From positions 2,732,788 through 2,796,787 of the forward strand of contig NZ_CP064786.1 of NCBI RefSeq assembly GCF_017094485.1: a stretch of DNA of 64,000 bases, written 5' to 3'. The position numbers were made by a program, and so were the translations under genes. Shown here one piece after another: positions 48,232 through 60,405 of this stretch (its first letter is position 1; each line of letters begins with the position of its first letter). A model generated the notes under the pieces. The model ran no database searches. It saw nothing but the letters and a program-made list of their open reading frames with translations, and was not told the DNA's origin. The DNA comes from Natranaeroarchaeum sulfidigenes. GTDB lineage: Archaea; Halobacteriota; Halobacteria; Halobacteriales; Natronoarchaeaceae.

Positions 48232-48624
48232 ATGAACTACAAAGAATTCGTCGGACAGGTACAGCATCGGCTGGAGTATGCGCAGTTCGGACAGGCCGTC
48301 CGGGCGATCCGGGCGGTTCTGGTGACGCTTGGCGAGCGGATGCCAGAAGGGGAAGCGACGGACCTCGCAAGCCCGCTTCCGATGGAGATCGATCGGTATC
48401 TGATCGAGGCCGAACACGGCCAGCGCTTCGACTACGACGAGTTCCTCGACCGGGTCGCCGAACGGGAGGGTGTTGATCGGCCCGACGCCAACTACCATGC
48501 ACAGCAAGTGATTGCAGTCGTCGCGGAGGACGTCCCGGCGGGCAACATCGAGAAGGCTCGTGGGGGCCTTACCGAGGACTTCGACACGCTGTTTGAGTTA
48601 CTGGACGCTGACGTGGACAACTGA
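48232..48624 (+). CDS. DUF2267 family protein
   Basis: Small acidic helical protein of 130 residues matching the DUF2267 layout: NYKEFVGQVQHRLEYAQFGQ, then ALRAVLVTLGERM-like AIRAVLVTLGERMPEGEATD, LPMEIDRYLIEAEHGQRFDY and a second copy of the helical unit. The function of the family is not known. A palindrome directly precedes the start codon. Confidence 0.85.
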   Translation: MNYKEFVGQVQHRLEYAQFGQAVRAIRAVLVTLGERMPEGEATDLASPLPMEIDRYLIEAEHGQRFDYDEFLDRVAEREGVDRPDANYHAQQVIAVVAEDVPAGNIEKARGGLTEDFDTLFELLDADVDN

Positions 48625-48676
48625 TCATCGTCCGCTTTGCTCGCTGGGAAACCGTGACACGTGGACGGTGTTATCC

Positions 48677-48882
48677 TCAGGCGTACTCGATTTCGATGTG
48701 CCACCGATCCTCGTCGACCAGTTCTGTAGCGTGTGTCAACCACCGCTCTTCGAGGGCGCCGTACAGTGGCTCCGGCTTGAAGGAATTGATCGCGTGAGCG
48801 TCTGACCAGCCGCGAGTTCTGCGAACGTATCGTGGATCCGTTCGTGCCGTTCGGCGGGATCTCTGACATATAGTTGGGTCAT
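48677..48882 (-). pseudogene. DUF2249-like protein, frameshifted
   Basis: From ATG 48882 the frame reads MTQLYVRDPAERHERIHDTF, AELAAGQTLT and is then wrong. From about 48790 the neighbouring frame continues properly as NSFKPEPLYGALEERWLTHA, TELVDEDRWHIEIEYA to a stop at 48677. Together they form a complete DUF2249-type domain (ERHxxIxxxFxxLxxGxTL ... DPxPLY), so one base has been gained or lost around the sequence GACGCTCACGCGATC. A sequencing error is also possible. Confidence 0.7.
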
Positions 48883-48973
48883 TGCACGTCGTTGTTTTGC
48901 CCGGAACGACATTGTCGCGTTCTGAACATGTCCGCCCACAATCCGGATGCGTTCGTGTCTCTCCCGTCGGCGC

Positions 48974-49720
48974 TTACACCGTGAGATGGCGCTCAATTCG
49001 ATCTCTGGTATCTCTCAGTAGCGCGACGTCATCGGTGAACACCTCAACGGCGGCCGTCCCGTCGAAATCGGGCAGTTCCGCGGCCACGGTACCGTAGTCG
49101 ATCTCTCCGGCCCCGAGTGGCAAGTGGGTGTCCCCGCGGCTCCGCGCGTCGTGAACGTGCAGGTGCGAGATGAGGTCGTCGTATCCGGAGAGGAATCGGT
49201 CGATTCCATCCATACCGTCCTCCATGTATGCATGGCCAACATCGAAACAGACCGCCGTATCCGTCTCCCTGGCGAGGTCGCCGAGAACGCTCAGTGGGAG
49301 TCCACGCTTCTGGTGCCCGACGTTTTCGACGACGAGTTCCACATCGGCTTCTGCGGCAGCGTGTCCGATCGCGGCGAGCTGGTCGGCGAAGACGTCACGG
49401 AGATCAACGTCGTGTGGGTTTCGCGCTGTGCCGTGGAGGACAGCTTTGTTCGCTCCGTACCCACCCGCCCACTCCAGCAGTCGGCTCTGGTACGCGAGAA
49501 TCGCCTCGTTGATCTCCGGAACGGGCGTCACGACGACCTGCTGAAAGGGAAGGTGGACACAGAGCTCGGCCTCGCTCGCCGTGAGGACTCGTTCGAGACG
49601 TTTCCCGTCGATATCGGTGGAATCAGTCCCTTCCCCAATCGAGAACTCTGCAAAATCGAACCCCTCGATAGTCATCTCGGTGCGTCCGATCGAGTCGCCG
49701 ACGGTAAGCCCAATGTCCAT
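48974..49720 (-). CDS. Sugar-phosphate isomerase/AP endonuclease 2-like TIM-barrel protein
   Basis: Protein of 248 residues from ATG 49720; a GTG at 49732 is an alternative. Metal-binding motifs of the xylose isomerase-like TIM barrel are present in order: VLHGTARN, ELVVENVGHQ (Glu), VCFDVGHAYM (Asp, His), HLHVHDARSRGDTHLPLG and EVF near the C-terminus. Members act as sugar isomerases, epimerases or endonuclease IV-like enzymes. I cannot choose between these, but the metal site appears complete. Confidence 0.8.
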   Translation of the reverse strand: MDIGLTVGDSIGRTEMTIEGFDFAEFSIGEGTDSTDIDGKRLERVLTASEAELCVHLPFQQVVVTPVPEINEAILAYQSRLLEWAGGYGANKAVLHGTARNPHDVDLRDVFADQLAAIGHAAAEADVELVVENVGHQKRGLPLSVLGDLARETDTAVCFDVGHAYMEDGMDGIDRFLSGYDDLISHLHVHDARSRGDTHLPLGAGEIDYGTVAAELPDFDGTAAVEVFTDDVALLRDTRDRIERHLTV

Positions 49721-49753
49721 ACCTACTCTCACCGTCGACCGCCGGAAAAAGGT

Positions 49754-50176
49754 CTAGTACGGCGGTCGTTGCGCACGAACCACGGATGCGAGTTCACCGT
49801 GTTCGTCGGCGAGCAGTTCGTTCAGATCGTCGACCGTAATGATTCCGACCAGATCCCCATCCCGGTCACAGACTGGCAGGCGCCGAACGCCGTGCTGGGC
49901 CATCAGTTCGGTGGCTCGATAGAACCCGGCGGAACGCTCGACCATACACAAGTCGGTCGACATGAGATCATCAGCGCGGAGGGTGTTCGGGTCACGCTCC
50001 GCGGCCAATACGCGTACGGTCAGGTCCCGGTCGGTGACGATTCCGCGTGGCGTGTCCCCCTCCGTAATAACGACGCTGCCGACGTCCTCGGCGTCCATCG
50101 TTGCGGCGAGTTCAGCGACCGACGCGCTCGGCGGTGCTGTCACGACATCACTCCGTGCAAGGTCTTCAACTGGCAT
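49754..50176 (-). CDS. CBS-domain pair protein
   Basis: Protein of 140 residues from ATG 50176; the frame continues upstream but its sequence is not protein-like. Two CBS domains are clear: DVVTAPPSASVAELAATMDA with GSVVITEGDTPRGIVTDRDL, and SAGFYRATELMAQHGVRRLP with GDLVGIITVDDLNELLADEH. A CBS pair binds adenosine nucleotides and usually controls a partner enzyme or channel; here it stands alone in the cytoplasm. Confidence 0.88.
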   Translation of the reverse strand: MPVEDLARSDVVTAPPSASVAELAATMDAEDVGSVVITEGDTPRGIVTDRDLTVRVLAAERDPNTLRADDLMSTDLCMVERSAGFYRATELMAQHGVRRLPVCDRDGDLVGIITVDDLNELLADEHGELASVVRAQRPPY

Positions 50177-50252
50177 TGTATTTCCCCCACTAGAACCGGC
50201 ACCACTCAGCATAATAGTCGTTTGTGCCGGAGACGACACTGTACTGGGAGGA

Positions 50253-50720
50253 TCAACGCTCGAACCCTGGCGGAAGCCCAGTGTGTTTGATCCCAGTCCG
50301 GTCATCGATGATGAACTCATAGAAGCTAACGTTTTCCTCGGTCGATCCGGTAGTAAACAGTTCAGGACGCCAGCCACCATCCGTCGCATCGCCGAGCACC
50401 TCCCACTCCGACGTAGATAACGCTTCGAGCCTCCCCTCCAGCAGGACGCTCTCCCAGTTGAACGTCGAATCAGCCCGATAGACGAGAAAGCTCGCCGCGT
50501 CGGCCCTGTCGCTCAGCGAGTCCTTCTGACTCTCCGGCCCCACCAGATATGTGAAGTACAGGTGGTCGTCGCCGTCGAAGCCGTAGGACATCGGCAACAA
50601 GTACGGCACAGGCTCGTTCGGGAGCCCGAGCACGCCGACGCCCTGGATCGTGAGGAAGTTCCGGATCTCGTCGTCAGACATTCGCTCCAGACCGTACCCT
50701 TCGAGCGCGTCGATGGACAT
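50253..50720 (-). CDS. Pyridoxamine-5'-phosphate-oxidase-like flavin/nucleotide-binding protein
   Basis: Protein of 155 residues from ATG 50720 (MSIDALEGYGLERMSDDEIR). The fold is suggested by GVGVLGLPNEPVPYLLPMSY, GDDHLYFTYLVGP and SFLVYRADSTFNWESVLLEG, the split-barrel pattern of the PNPOx-like family common in haloarchaea. It likely binds FMN or a related flavin. The substrate is unknown. Confidence 0.8.
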   Translation of the reverse strand: MSIDALEGYGLERMSDDEIRNFLTIQGVGVLGLPNEPVPYLLPMSYGFDGDDHLYFTYLVGPESQKDSLSDRADAASFLVYRADSTFNWESVLLEGRLEALSTSEWEVLGDATDGGWRPELFTTGSTEENVSFYEFIIDDRTGIKHTGLPPGFER

Positions 50721-50939
50721 ACACGAGATAGTGGCGCAGGCCCGAGACAAAAACCCATACCGCCAGTTTTCCGTCCCTGCACTCGCATCTCCCCCATAGG
50801 TTTAACACGGAGTAGGCGGCGATCCAGTTCATGCACTGACACCTGCCCGGAGCGATTCGTGACGGCTCTCCGTCGTCGAAGATCATCTCAGAAGCGTGCG
50901 ACACGTCGCTCCGCGGTATCCGCCCGTCGCCAGTTCGCC

Positions 50940-51932
50940 CTACTTCACGACCACAGCCAGCCCTCGTGCAGTCATCTCCGTACACGGGTCGGGCCACTCC
51001 ACGTCGACCCGATTCCACGTTACGCCCGCATCGGTCGACTGGAACAGCCCCGTGTTCGAGAGCGCGTAGAACTCGCCGCGCCGCACCCCCGATGCCAGTA
51101 CATAGCGGTACACCCCCTCTCCGGTCGGAAGCCCACTTCCGACGTCCACCGCCTCTCCGAGTCGGGACCACTCACCGTCGCCACGACGACGATAGACGTA
51201 GGATTCGGGAGTTCTGTGTGCTGCTCTTGCCCCCGACGCCGCCGATACGAGGACCGTGTCCGGATCTCGCGGAGCAGCCGCGACGCTCCAGACGTAGCGG
51301 TGGGCAAGCCCGTCCTGTGGATGCGTCCAGTGTGTCCCCCAGTCGTCGGACTCCGCGTAGCCATCCCCCGCGGCCGAGTACACGCGTCCGGATGCACCGA
51401 CGTGGGTTGCAAGCTGGTGGTTGTCCAGTCGAGAGCCGTCAGGGCGATCGATCCAGCTCTCGCCACTGTCCGGACTGATGACCAGCGCTCCCGCCTCGAC
51501 CCCGACGTAGAGACGGCTCGCGTCGTTTGGGTCCTGCTCGATCCAGCGGACGTGATGGGTCTCCGGTCGTGGCGGGAACGACCAGTGTTCTGCCGACGGG
51601 AGCTCGGCCAGCCCGGTGAGCTGCTCCCAGCTCTCCCCCGCGTCAACGGAGTGAAATACACGGCTCGGCTCGGTCCCGACCCACAGTTCGTCGGGATTGT
51701 GGGAAGAGAGCTCGACGGCAGTAACGGAGTCCGGCAGCGTCTCTACCCCGACGCGGTCCCAGGATCCATCGCCGTCGCGACGAAACAGCCCCGACTCGAA
51801 CGTCCCACAGAACACTCGCTCGTCGTTTGCGGCGACACACTCGATCGCATGACCGAAAAGATGCGTCGTCGCTCGTGGCTCGTCAGTCCGAATAGAGAAC
51901 AGTCGGTCGCGCATCCCGGCATACACGCGCAT
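50940..51932 (-). CDS. BNR/sortilin-type beta-propeller protein
   Basis: Protein of 330 residues from ATG 51932 (MRVYAGMRDRLFSI). BNR/Asp-box repeats recur: FHSVDAGESWEQL, VISPDSGESWIDR, AESDDWGTHWTHP and FQSTDAGVTWNRV, giving a beta-propeller. There is no signal peptide, so it is probably cytoplasmic. Haloarchaeal genomes carry such propellers of unknown function, often labelled glycosyl hydrolase or photosystem-stability-like by repeat similarity alone; neither activity is supported here. Confidence 0.75.
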   Translation of the reverse strand: MRVYAGMRDRLFSIRTDEPRATTHLFGHAIECVAANDERVFCGTFESGLFRRDGDGSWDRVGVETLPDSVTAVELSSHNPDELWVGTEPSRVFHSVDAGESWEQLTGLAELPSAEHWSFPPRPETHHVRWIEQDPNDASRLYVGVEAGALVISPDSGESWIDRPDGSRLDNHQLATHVGASGRVYSAAGDGYAESDDWGTHWTHPQDGLAHRYVWSVAAAPRDPDTVLVSAASGARAAHRTPESYVYRRRGDGEWSRLGEAVDVGSGLPTGEGVYRYVLASGVRRGEFYALSNTGLFQSTDAGVTWNRVDVEWPDPCTEMTARGLAVVVK

Positions 51933-51992
51933 ACGATTACGATCGGGCTCGGGTAGTGTTAGTCGTTTGGTGCACACCGAACGCCGAGAACA

Positions 51993-52670
51993 CTATCTCG
52001 GCGAGGCTCCCTGCTCGCTGCCCGTTTCGGAGTCCGTCGAATCATCGGGAGATTCCCTGGACCTGCGAATTCGAGCCCACAACAGAGCGAGTGGAACCGT
52101 GAGTTTCTTCGCCCAGCCCAGCTTCACGAGGCCGTACTGGCTGAGCGTCCCGACGACGACGACCGCGAGAAAGGCTGGCGTCGGATCGAATAACACGGGC
52201 GACGGATCGAACGAAGAGGCTGCCTGAGAGAACGCCTCGATGGTCCAGGCCTGTGTCACCAGTGCTGCACCGACAAAAGCCATCAGTATCGGCAAGACCT
52301 TCTTGAACAGGAGCCCTGCGGCCGCCGCACCGAGGATTCCGCCGAACATCGTGATCCCGATTGGTTCGAGGCCGAGATTCGATCCCGACAGACCGACAGC
52401 CGTGGCAGCGACGTACGAGCCGAGCAGGAATCCCGGGATGGTTGCAACAGTGGTAATCAGTGTGAACGCAAGAAAAACACCGGCAAATCCGGCCACCAGT
52501 GCTGCACCTGCCAGCATCAGCGGGTCCAGTACGAGGTACGAAGCAATAGCGTAGCCACCTGCGGCACCTGACAGGAATCCGACCAGAGTCACCGTATATT
52601 TGAACAGCGCTGCGCCAGCGAACGCGAGGACGAACCCCGCCACGATCAACCCGATCTCGATCGGCGTCAT
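51993..52670 (-). CDS. Multi-pass membrane protein, TMEM198/DUF4203-like
   Basis: Protein of 225 residues from ATG 52670 with six or seven hydrophobic segments rich in Gly and Ala (EIGLIVAGFVLAFAGAALF, TVTLVGFLSGAAGGYAI, MFGGILGAAAAGLLF) and an acidic C-terminal tail after an RIRRSR positive patch. The pattern resembles DUF4203 (TMEM198) membrane proteins. Function is unknown. Confidence 0.65.
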   Translation of the reverse strand: MTPIEIGLIVAGFVLAFAGAALFKYTVTLVGFLSGAAGGYAIASYLVLDPLMLAGAALVAGFAGVFLAFTLITTVATIPGFLLGSYVAATAVGLSGSNLGLEPIGITMFGGILGAAAAGLLFKKVLPILMAFVGAALVTQAWTIEAFSQAASSFDPSPVLFDPTPAFLAVVVVGTLSQYGLVKLGWAKKLTVPLALLWARIRRSRESPDDSTDSETGSEQGASPR

Positions 52671-52790
52671 GGCCCGCAATAAGCAGAGAAGCCGCAAATA
52701 CCTTTGGCTAAAAAGAAGCTACTCGTAACAAAACGCGCGTATCGGGAATTACCGGGCGGTCCGCGGGGTGTCGATCGCCGCCCCGGCCGC

Positions 52791-55754
<2,964 letters not shown>

Positions 55755-55847
55755 TCTGGCCGCAGTATGGACCGGAATCGGGTATACCCGTCGGTTCCGG
55801 TTCCGCGAGAGATAGACATTTATTCGCATGTTCCTTTCGTTACTTCG

Positions 55848-57215
55848 ATGACAGACGCCGGGGATGCTCGACGCTTCACTCGCCGTCGACTGCTGTGGAC
55901 AGCCAGCGCGTTCACGACCGGCGTAGCGATCACTGGCCCCGGGAGCGGAGCCGATGACGACGACACAGGAGAGCACGGAGCGATCAGGTGGAGCGAGACG
56001 TATGATCGGCCGGGCCAGTACGTCGAGTGCAATGCGATTGCGACCGCTGAGGACGGTTACTACCTCGCTGGAGAGACAGGGTATCGAAGCGGTACGAGTC
56101 ACGGCTGGGTCCATCGTGTGGACGAGAGTGGAGGCGTAAACTGGGAGTTCATCGACAACCGCCCCGGTGACGAAGCACCGCTCCACGAGATCAGCGCAGC
56201 ACCCGGCGGTGGCTGTGTAGCGGTCGGTGACGTAACGACGCATCTGACCGACGAGTCGAACGTTACGGCAGTCTCTTTGGGACAGGAGGGGGAGTTCGGC
56301 TGGGCAGCGGAGTTCGGCCGGCACTGGCACGTCTCGATATCGACGCTGTCGTCGACCGAGGACGGCTACGTGATCGGGGCGTACGCCCGTTCGTACGCGA
56401 CGCAGGGAACACGGATACTGCTCCTCTCGATAGATAGCGAGGGGACACAGCGCTGGATACGAACGCTCGGCGAAGAGAACGCTATCAACGTCTGTCGAGC
56501 AGTGTTACCAGTGGATGACGGCTATCTCGTGGCTGGTTCGACCGATCGTGAGGACGATTCCCGTATCTTGCTTGTACGAACTGATGAACAGGGCAGACAC
56601 CAGTGGGATACCACGTACGACGTCGAGGGGGCGTACTCGCTTGCACATGCGATCATTCCCACCGAGGACGGCGGCTATTTGCTTGGCGGCCGAACGGGTA
56701 GCTCGACACATATTTTCCGAGCCGTCGTTATCAAGGTCGATGCCACAGGGGACGAGCAATGGCGATGGGTCAACACAGTCGAATCCGCGTGCCACGACCT
56801 CGTCACGCGGCCCTCGGGGGGCTGCGTCCTTGCGGGACGCCGACTCGAAGACGGCTGGCTGGCGGCACTCAACGGGAACGGCGAGCTAATCGGCTCCGAG
56901 TCGTACCGCGGCAACGGCGAGAGCACGCTCGAGTCGCTGGTCTCGACAGACGAGGGGTACGTCGCCGGAGGGAGAACCGCCGAATTCGACAGTAATGACA
57001 CTCGTGCGTGGCTGCTCTCGGTTAGCCCGATTGCCGAACCGGGCGCTGATCCGATCGAACCAGAGTACTCGGTTTCCGAGCAGGAGGACGATTCGTTGCC
57101 TGGGTTTTCCAGTGGTGCCGCCGTACTTGGGCTCTCCGCTGGCTACGTACTTTCACGTCGGTTCCGAGGCGGTCAAGCTGACCGCTCGCGGCGTAGTACC
57201 GGCAGAGAGGAGTAA
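55848..57215 (+). CDS. Tat-exported PGF-CTERM surface propeller protein
   Basis: Protein of 455 residues divergent from uvrA. ATG 55848 gives a twin-arginine signal (FTRRRLLWTASAFTTGVAIT). The mature chain is a repetitive beta-propeller-like region with units of about 50 residues built around EDGYxLAGxT (AEDGYYLAGETGY, TEDGYVIGAYARS, VDDGYLVAGSTDR, EDGGYLLGGRTGS, TDEGYVAGGRTAE). The C-terminus is LPGFSSGAAVLGLSAGYVL followed by SRRFRGG, a PGF-CTERM sorting signal processed by an archaeosortase. It is expected to be anchored to the cell surface. The last codons overlap the 3' end of the RNase P RNA gene on the other strand. Confidence 0.85.
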   Translation: MTDAGDARRFTRRRLLWTASAFTTGVAITGPGSGADDDDTGEHGAIRWSETYDRPGQYVECNAIATAEDGYYLAGETGYRSGTSHGWVHRVDESGGVNWEFIDNRPGDEAPLHEISAAPGGGCVAVGDVTTHLTDESNVTAVSLGQEGEFGWAAEFGRHWHVSISTLSSTEDGYVIGAYARSYATQGTRILLLSIDSEGTQRWIRTLGEENAINVCRAVLPVDDGYLVAGSTDREDDSRILLVRTDEQGRHQWDTTYDVEGAYSLAHAIIPTEDGGYLLGGRTGSSTHIFRAVVIKVDATGDEQWRWVNTVESACHDLVTRPSGGCVLAGRRLEDGWLAALNGNGELIGSESYRGNGESTLESLVSTDEGYVAGGRTAEFDSNDTRAWLLSVSPIAEPGADPIEPEYSVSEQEDDSLPGFSSGAAVLGLSAGYVLSRRFRGGQADRSRRSTGREE

Positions 57216-57537
57216 GCCCCCTTCTGTTCGACCCGGCATTCGGCTGAGCGTCGACGCCCCTGTCCTGGCTACCCTCGGCGCTCTCGCGCCGACGGCGTCG
57301 ACTTGCACCGGTGGGGATTCGCCGTTCCATCGATCCTCGACCGTCGTCTCTCGGTGGGTTAGCTCCTCCTCGCTTTCGATCGCGCGGAGTTCGCACACCT
57401 CATCGATCGGGTCGAGACGTGTCGTTTCTGTTCCAGAGCCGACGGTTTCCCGCCCGGGGCTTGCGCCCCGTCACCCACCAGGACGGTGGGGGGACTTTCC
57501 TCACGTCTGCACGCGGAGGCCGGGCTCTCTCTACCGA
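57200..57537 (-). ncRNA. rnpB: RNase P RNA
   Basis: Catalytic RNA that removes tRNA 5' leaders. On the minus strand the universal 5' core GAGGAAAGTCC (57495-57505) is followed by CCGGTGCAAGT (about 57300-57312) and the 3' core ACAGAAGGGGGCTTAC (57213-57228). The ends pair as helix P1: CGGTAGAGAG (57528-57537) with CTCTCTGCCG (57200-57209), one G-U pair. A TATA-like CTTAAAC around 57559-57566 lies about 26 bases before the 5' end, supporting the start. About 338 nucleotides, in the archaeal range. The first and last bases are estimates. Confidence 0.92.
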
Positions 57538-57620
57538 CTAGTCGTAGGGCAGTGTGCCGTTTAAGCCTGTCGTGGCGCAAAAAAGAACTGGCTTCGCGTT
57601 CGGTTCGCCGTCTGTCGAAT

Positions 57621-58973
57621 TCAGTACGTGTCGAGGTACCGGTCGAGCTCCCACTGGGAGACGTCGACGAGGTACTCCTCGAACTCCTGGCTTTTCGCTT
57701 CGACGAACTTCTCGCTGATGTGGGGGCCAAGCGCCGAGAGGATGGTTTCGTCCTCTTCGAGCGCGTCGACGGCCTCGCCGAGGTTCGTCGGCAGCGTCTC
57801 GATGCCGTACTCCTCGCGTTTCTCCTCGTCGAACTCGTAGATGTTCTCGCGGATCGGGTCCGGCGCGTCGAGATCGCGTTCGATCCCGTCGAGACCGGCC
57901 TCGATGAGCGCCGCGAATGCGAGGTACGGGTTACAGGACGGATCGGGGAAGCGTGCCTCGATACGGGAGGCCGCCGGGATCCGTGCTGCCGGCTTGCGGA
58001 TGAGTGCCGAGCGGTTACGGTCGGACCACGCGACGTAGACCGGGGCCTCGTAGCCGGGCACCAGTCGCTTGTAGCTGTTGACCGTCGGGTCGGTAACGGC
58101 ACAGATCGCGGGCGCGTGGTCGAGGACGCCAGCGAGGTAGGAGTGAGCGGTGTCACTCAGGTCGAACTCGTCGTCGCCGTCGTGGAACGCGTTCTCCCCG
58201 TCTTTCATCAGGGACATGTGAGTGTGCATTCCCGAGCCGTTGATCTTCGGCACCGGCTTGGGCATGAACGTCGCGTGCAGGTCGTGCTGTGCGGCGACCG
58301 CACGGACGACCGTCCGGAAAGTGGCGACGTTGTCCGCGGTCGTCAGCGCGTCGTCGTACTCGAAGTTGATCTCGTACTGGCCCTCGGCGACCTCGTGGTG
58401 ACTGGCCTCGATCTCGAAGCCCATATCCTCGAGTGCGTAGATGATGTCCCGGCGGACATCGCTGGCGAGGTCCTTCGGAGCGACGTCGAAGTAGCCACCC
58501 TTGTCGGCGAACTCGGTCGTCGCGTAGCCGTCCTCGTCCTGCTCGAACAGGAAGAACTCCGGCTCGGGCGCCATGTTGACCTCGTAGCCGAGCTCCTCGG
58601 CGTGGTCGAGTGCCTGCTTGAGAACGTACCGTGGATCACCCTCGAACGGCTCGCCGGTAGAGGTGTTGATGACGTCACAGATCATTCGGCCTGCGGCGGC
58701 CTGATCGTCCGTCCTCCACGGGAGCACGGCGAACGTCTCGGGATCGGGCTTGAGCCGCATGTCGGACTCCTGAATCCGGACGAACCCCTCGATCGAGGAG
58801 CCGTCGAAGTAAATGCCCTCGGTGAACGCCTTTTCGGCCTGACGTGCCGGCACCGCGACGTTCTTGACCGTTCCCAGAATGTCAGTAAACTGCAGTCGCA
58901 GGAAGTCGACTTCCTTCTCTTCGATCTCGTCGAGTACTGCCTGTTCCTCCGATGTGAGGCTTCCACTTGTCAT
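57621..58973 (-). CDS. glnA: Glutamine synthetase, type I
   Basis: Makes glutamine from glutamate, ammonia and ATP; 450 residues. Motifs: [15 protein letters not shown] and [18 protein letters not shown] near the start, [12 protein letters not shown] for metal binding, [19 protein letters not shown] for substrate and ATP, and [20 protein letters not shown] with RNRSALIR in the C-terminal half. Divergent from an Lrp/AsnC-type gene whose product may regulate it. A TATA-like element at about 59005-59016 implies a short leader. Confidence 0.96.
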   Translation of the reverse strand: MTSGSLTSEEQAVLDEIEEKEVDFLRLQFTDILGTVKNVAVPARQAEKAFTEGIYFDGSSIEGFVRIQESDMRLKPDPETFAVLPWRTDDQAAAGRMICDVINTSTGEPFEGDPRYVLKQALDHAEELGYEVNMAPEPEFFLFEQDEDGYATTEFADKGGYFDVAPKDLASDVRRDIIYALEDMGFEIEASHHEVAEGQYEINFEYDDALTTADNVATFRTVVRAVAAQHDLHATFMPKPVPKINGSGMHTHMSLMKDGENAFHDGDDEFDLSDTAHSYLAGVLDHAPAICAVTDPTVNSYKRLVPGYEAPVYVAWSDRNRSALIRKPAARIPAASRIEARFPDPSCNPYLAFAALIEAGLDGIERDLDAPDPIRENIYEFDEEKREEYGIETLPTNLGEAVDALEEDETILSALGPHISEKFVEAKSQEFEEYLVDVSQWELDRYLDTY

Positions 58974-59067
58974 GTTTTGTCGTCAGTGTATCTGTAGATA
59001 GCCAGTATTAAAGCCCTACTGTTCTGCGCAATTCTACCGCGTTCGCTGAGAAACTGCATATTCGTAA

Positions 59068-59075
59068 AATTATAA
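59068..59075 (+). promoter_or_regulatory. TATA box of the Lrp-type gene
   Basis: AAATTATA ends 26 bases before ATG 59101, predicting a leaderless transcript. The 127-base gap also holds the glnA promoter in the other direction, so Lrp binding here could control both genes. Confidence 0.55.
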
Positions 59076-59100
59076 TGCCTGGAGTGGATTGGGGAGTACA

Positions 59101-59562
59101 ATGACGTACGAAAATCTAGATGCAAAACTAGTGAATGCACTTCTGGGCGACGGCCGAGCCAGTCTCAGAAGCCTCGCCGAAGAGCTCGACGTCTCCGTCA
59201 CAACCGTCTCGAACCACCTCAGCGATCTGGAAGAAGACGGTGTCATCGAGGGATACACGCCGAAGGTCAACTACGGCAAGCTCGACTACGACGTCACCGC
59301 GATCCTGCAGCTCAAAGTCGAGGGGAACGCGCTCCCGGACATCACCGAACGGCTCGAACAGGAAAAGCAAATGATCAGCGTCTACGAGGTGACCGGCGGC
59401 TACGACATCATCGCCATCGGCAAGTTCGAGGACACTGACGGGATGAACGAACAGATCAAAACGCTGCTGACGGATCCCGATATCCGCGAATCGAACACGA
59501 GCGTCGTGCTCAACGCCACGAGCGAGAACGATCAGTTCGAGCTGGACGTCGACCGGGAGTAG
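59101..59562 (+). CDS. Lrp/AsnC family transcription regulator
   Basis: Regulator of 153 residues from ATG 59101, the start that fits the TATA box; another start lies at 59089. The N-terminal HTH is [40 protein letters not shown]. The C-terminal half is the ligand-binding RAM/Lrp domain ([20 protein letters not shown]). Haloarchaeal Lrp proteins beside glnA control it and related nitrogen genes; the divergent placement here supports this. Confidence 0.92.
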   Translation: MTYENLDAKLVNALLGDGRASLRSLAEELDVSVTTVSNHLSDLEEDGVIEGYTPKVNYGKLDYDVTAILQLKVEGNALPDITERLEQEKQMISVYEVTGGYDIIAIGKFEDTDGMNEQIKTLLTDPDIRESNTSVVLNATSENDQFELDVDRE

Positions 59563-59565
59563 GCT

Positions 59566-60288
59566 TCAGTCGCTCGATCCCCGCTTTTCGAGTGCGATCC
59601 GATAGTGTGCGGTATCACCGTCCCCGTGGTCGACGTCGACGACGGTCCAGCCCGTCCCGGTCGTCGCTTCGCGAACCCGATCGGGACTGAACAGCCTGAA
59701 CAGCAGCGGCCGCCCGAGGACGCCGTCGTACTCGAACTGAAAGAGCCGATAGGCGAGTCCCGGGGTCGGATCGGAGCGATACCCAAGAAGTTCCTCGGTC
59801 GCCGCCTGCGTGGGATCGTAGCAGTCTAGCACCGCCGTCCCATCCCGCGTCGTGACGTATGCAAGGTCGGCGAGGAACGTCCGGAGGCCAGCCATCGACC
59901 GGGCGAGGCCGAGTTGGGTGCCGTACGCGAGCGCCGAACCGAACCGATCCGCCTCGAACGAGTCCCGAAGGGCGAACATATCGGCCAGCCGGGCATCCTT
60001 GACGCCCCGATCACGCATCGTCTCGACGAGCGGCTCGCTGTGCTCGATGCCGATGGTCTCGAAGCGCGTCTGGAAATGTCGAACGTGTCTCCCCGCCCCT
60101 GCACCCATGTCGAGCAGGGGACCGTCGAGCCACGTTTCGAGCCACGGATCATCGCCCGCCTCGTAGGGGTTGAAGTAAAACTCCTCGATCGGATGGTCGA
60201 GCGTTTGCTCGCCGTCTCGTTGCACGAGCGGCGCCGATCGTGTCCCGTGATAGTGATCGTAAATGGCGTGGCCAAACGGGTCCACCAT
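59566..60288 (-). CDS. SAM-dependent methyltransferase
   Basis: Class I methyltransferase of 240 residues. The SAM-binding motif I is PLLDMGAGAGRHVRHFQTRF (about residue 56). The following acidic strand end (TIGIEHSEPLVETMRDRGV) and LADMFALRD agree with the fold. The substrate is unknown. Its stop lies three bases after the end of the convergent Lrp gene. Confidence 0.88.
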   Translation of the reverse strand: MVDPFGHAIYDHYHGTRSAPLVQRDGEQTLDHPIEEFYFNPYEAGDDPWLETWLDGPLLDMGAGAGRHVRHFQTRFETIGIEHSEPLVETMRDRGVKDARLADMFALRDSFEADRFGSALAYGTQLGLARSMAGLRTFLADLAYVTTRDGTAVLDCYDPTQAATEELLGYRSDPTPGLAYRLFQFEYDGVLGRPLLFRLFSPDRVREATTGTGWTVVDVDHGDGDTAHYRIALEKRGSSD

Positions 60289-60405
60289 AGCTTTGCAGAC
60301 GGTGGCCAGCCGAATATATTTTGCCTGTATTAGGTGTGATCAAAACGGAAGAATGTATCAGCGATACGACGGCACCAGAAAACAGCGCAGCGGCGTGCGG
60401 TCGGC

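Noticed and set aside
49124-51956. Long plus-strand frames opposite the isomerase, CBS, flavin-binding and propeller genes
   Set aside because: The minus-strand readings contain family motifs throughout; the plus-strand ones contain none.
57486-58997. 503-codon frame antisense to glnA
   Set aside because: Shadow of a strongly conserved glutamine synthetase gene; no recognisable motif.
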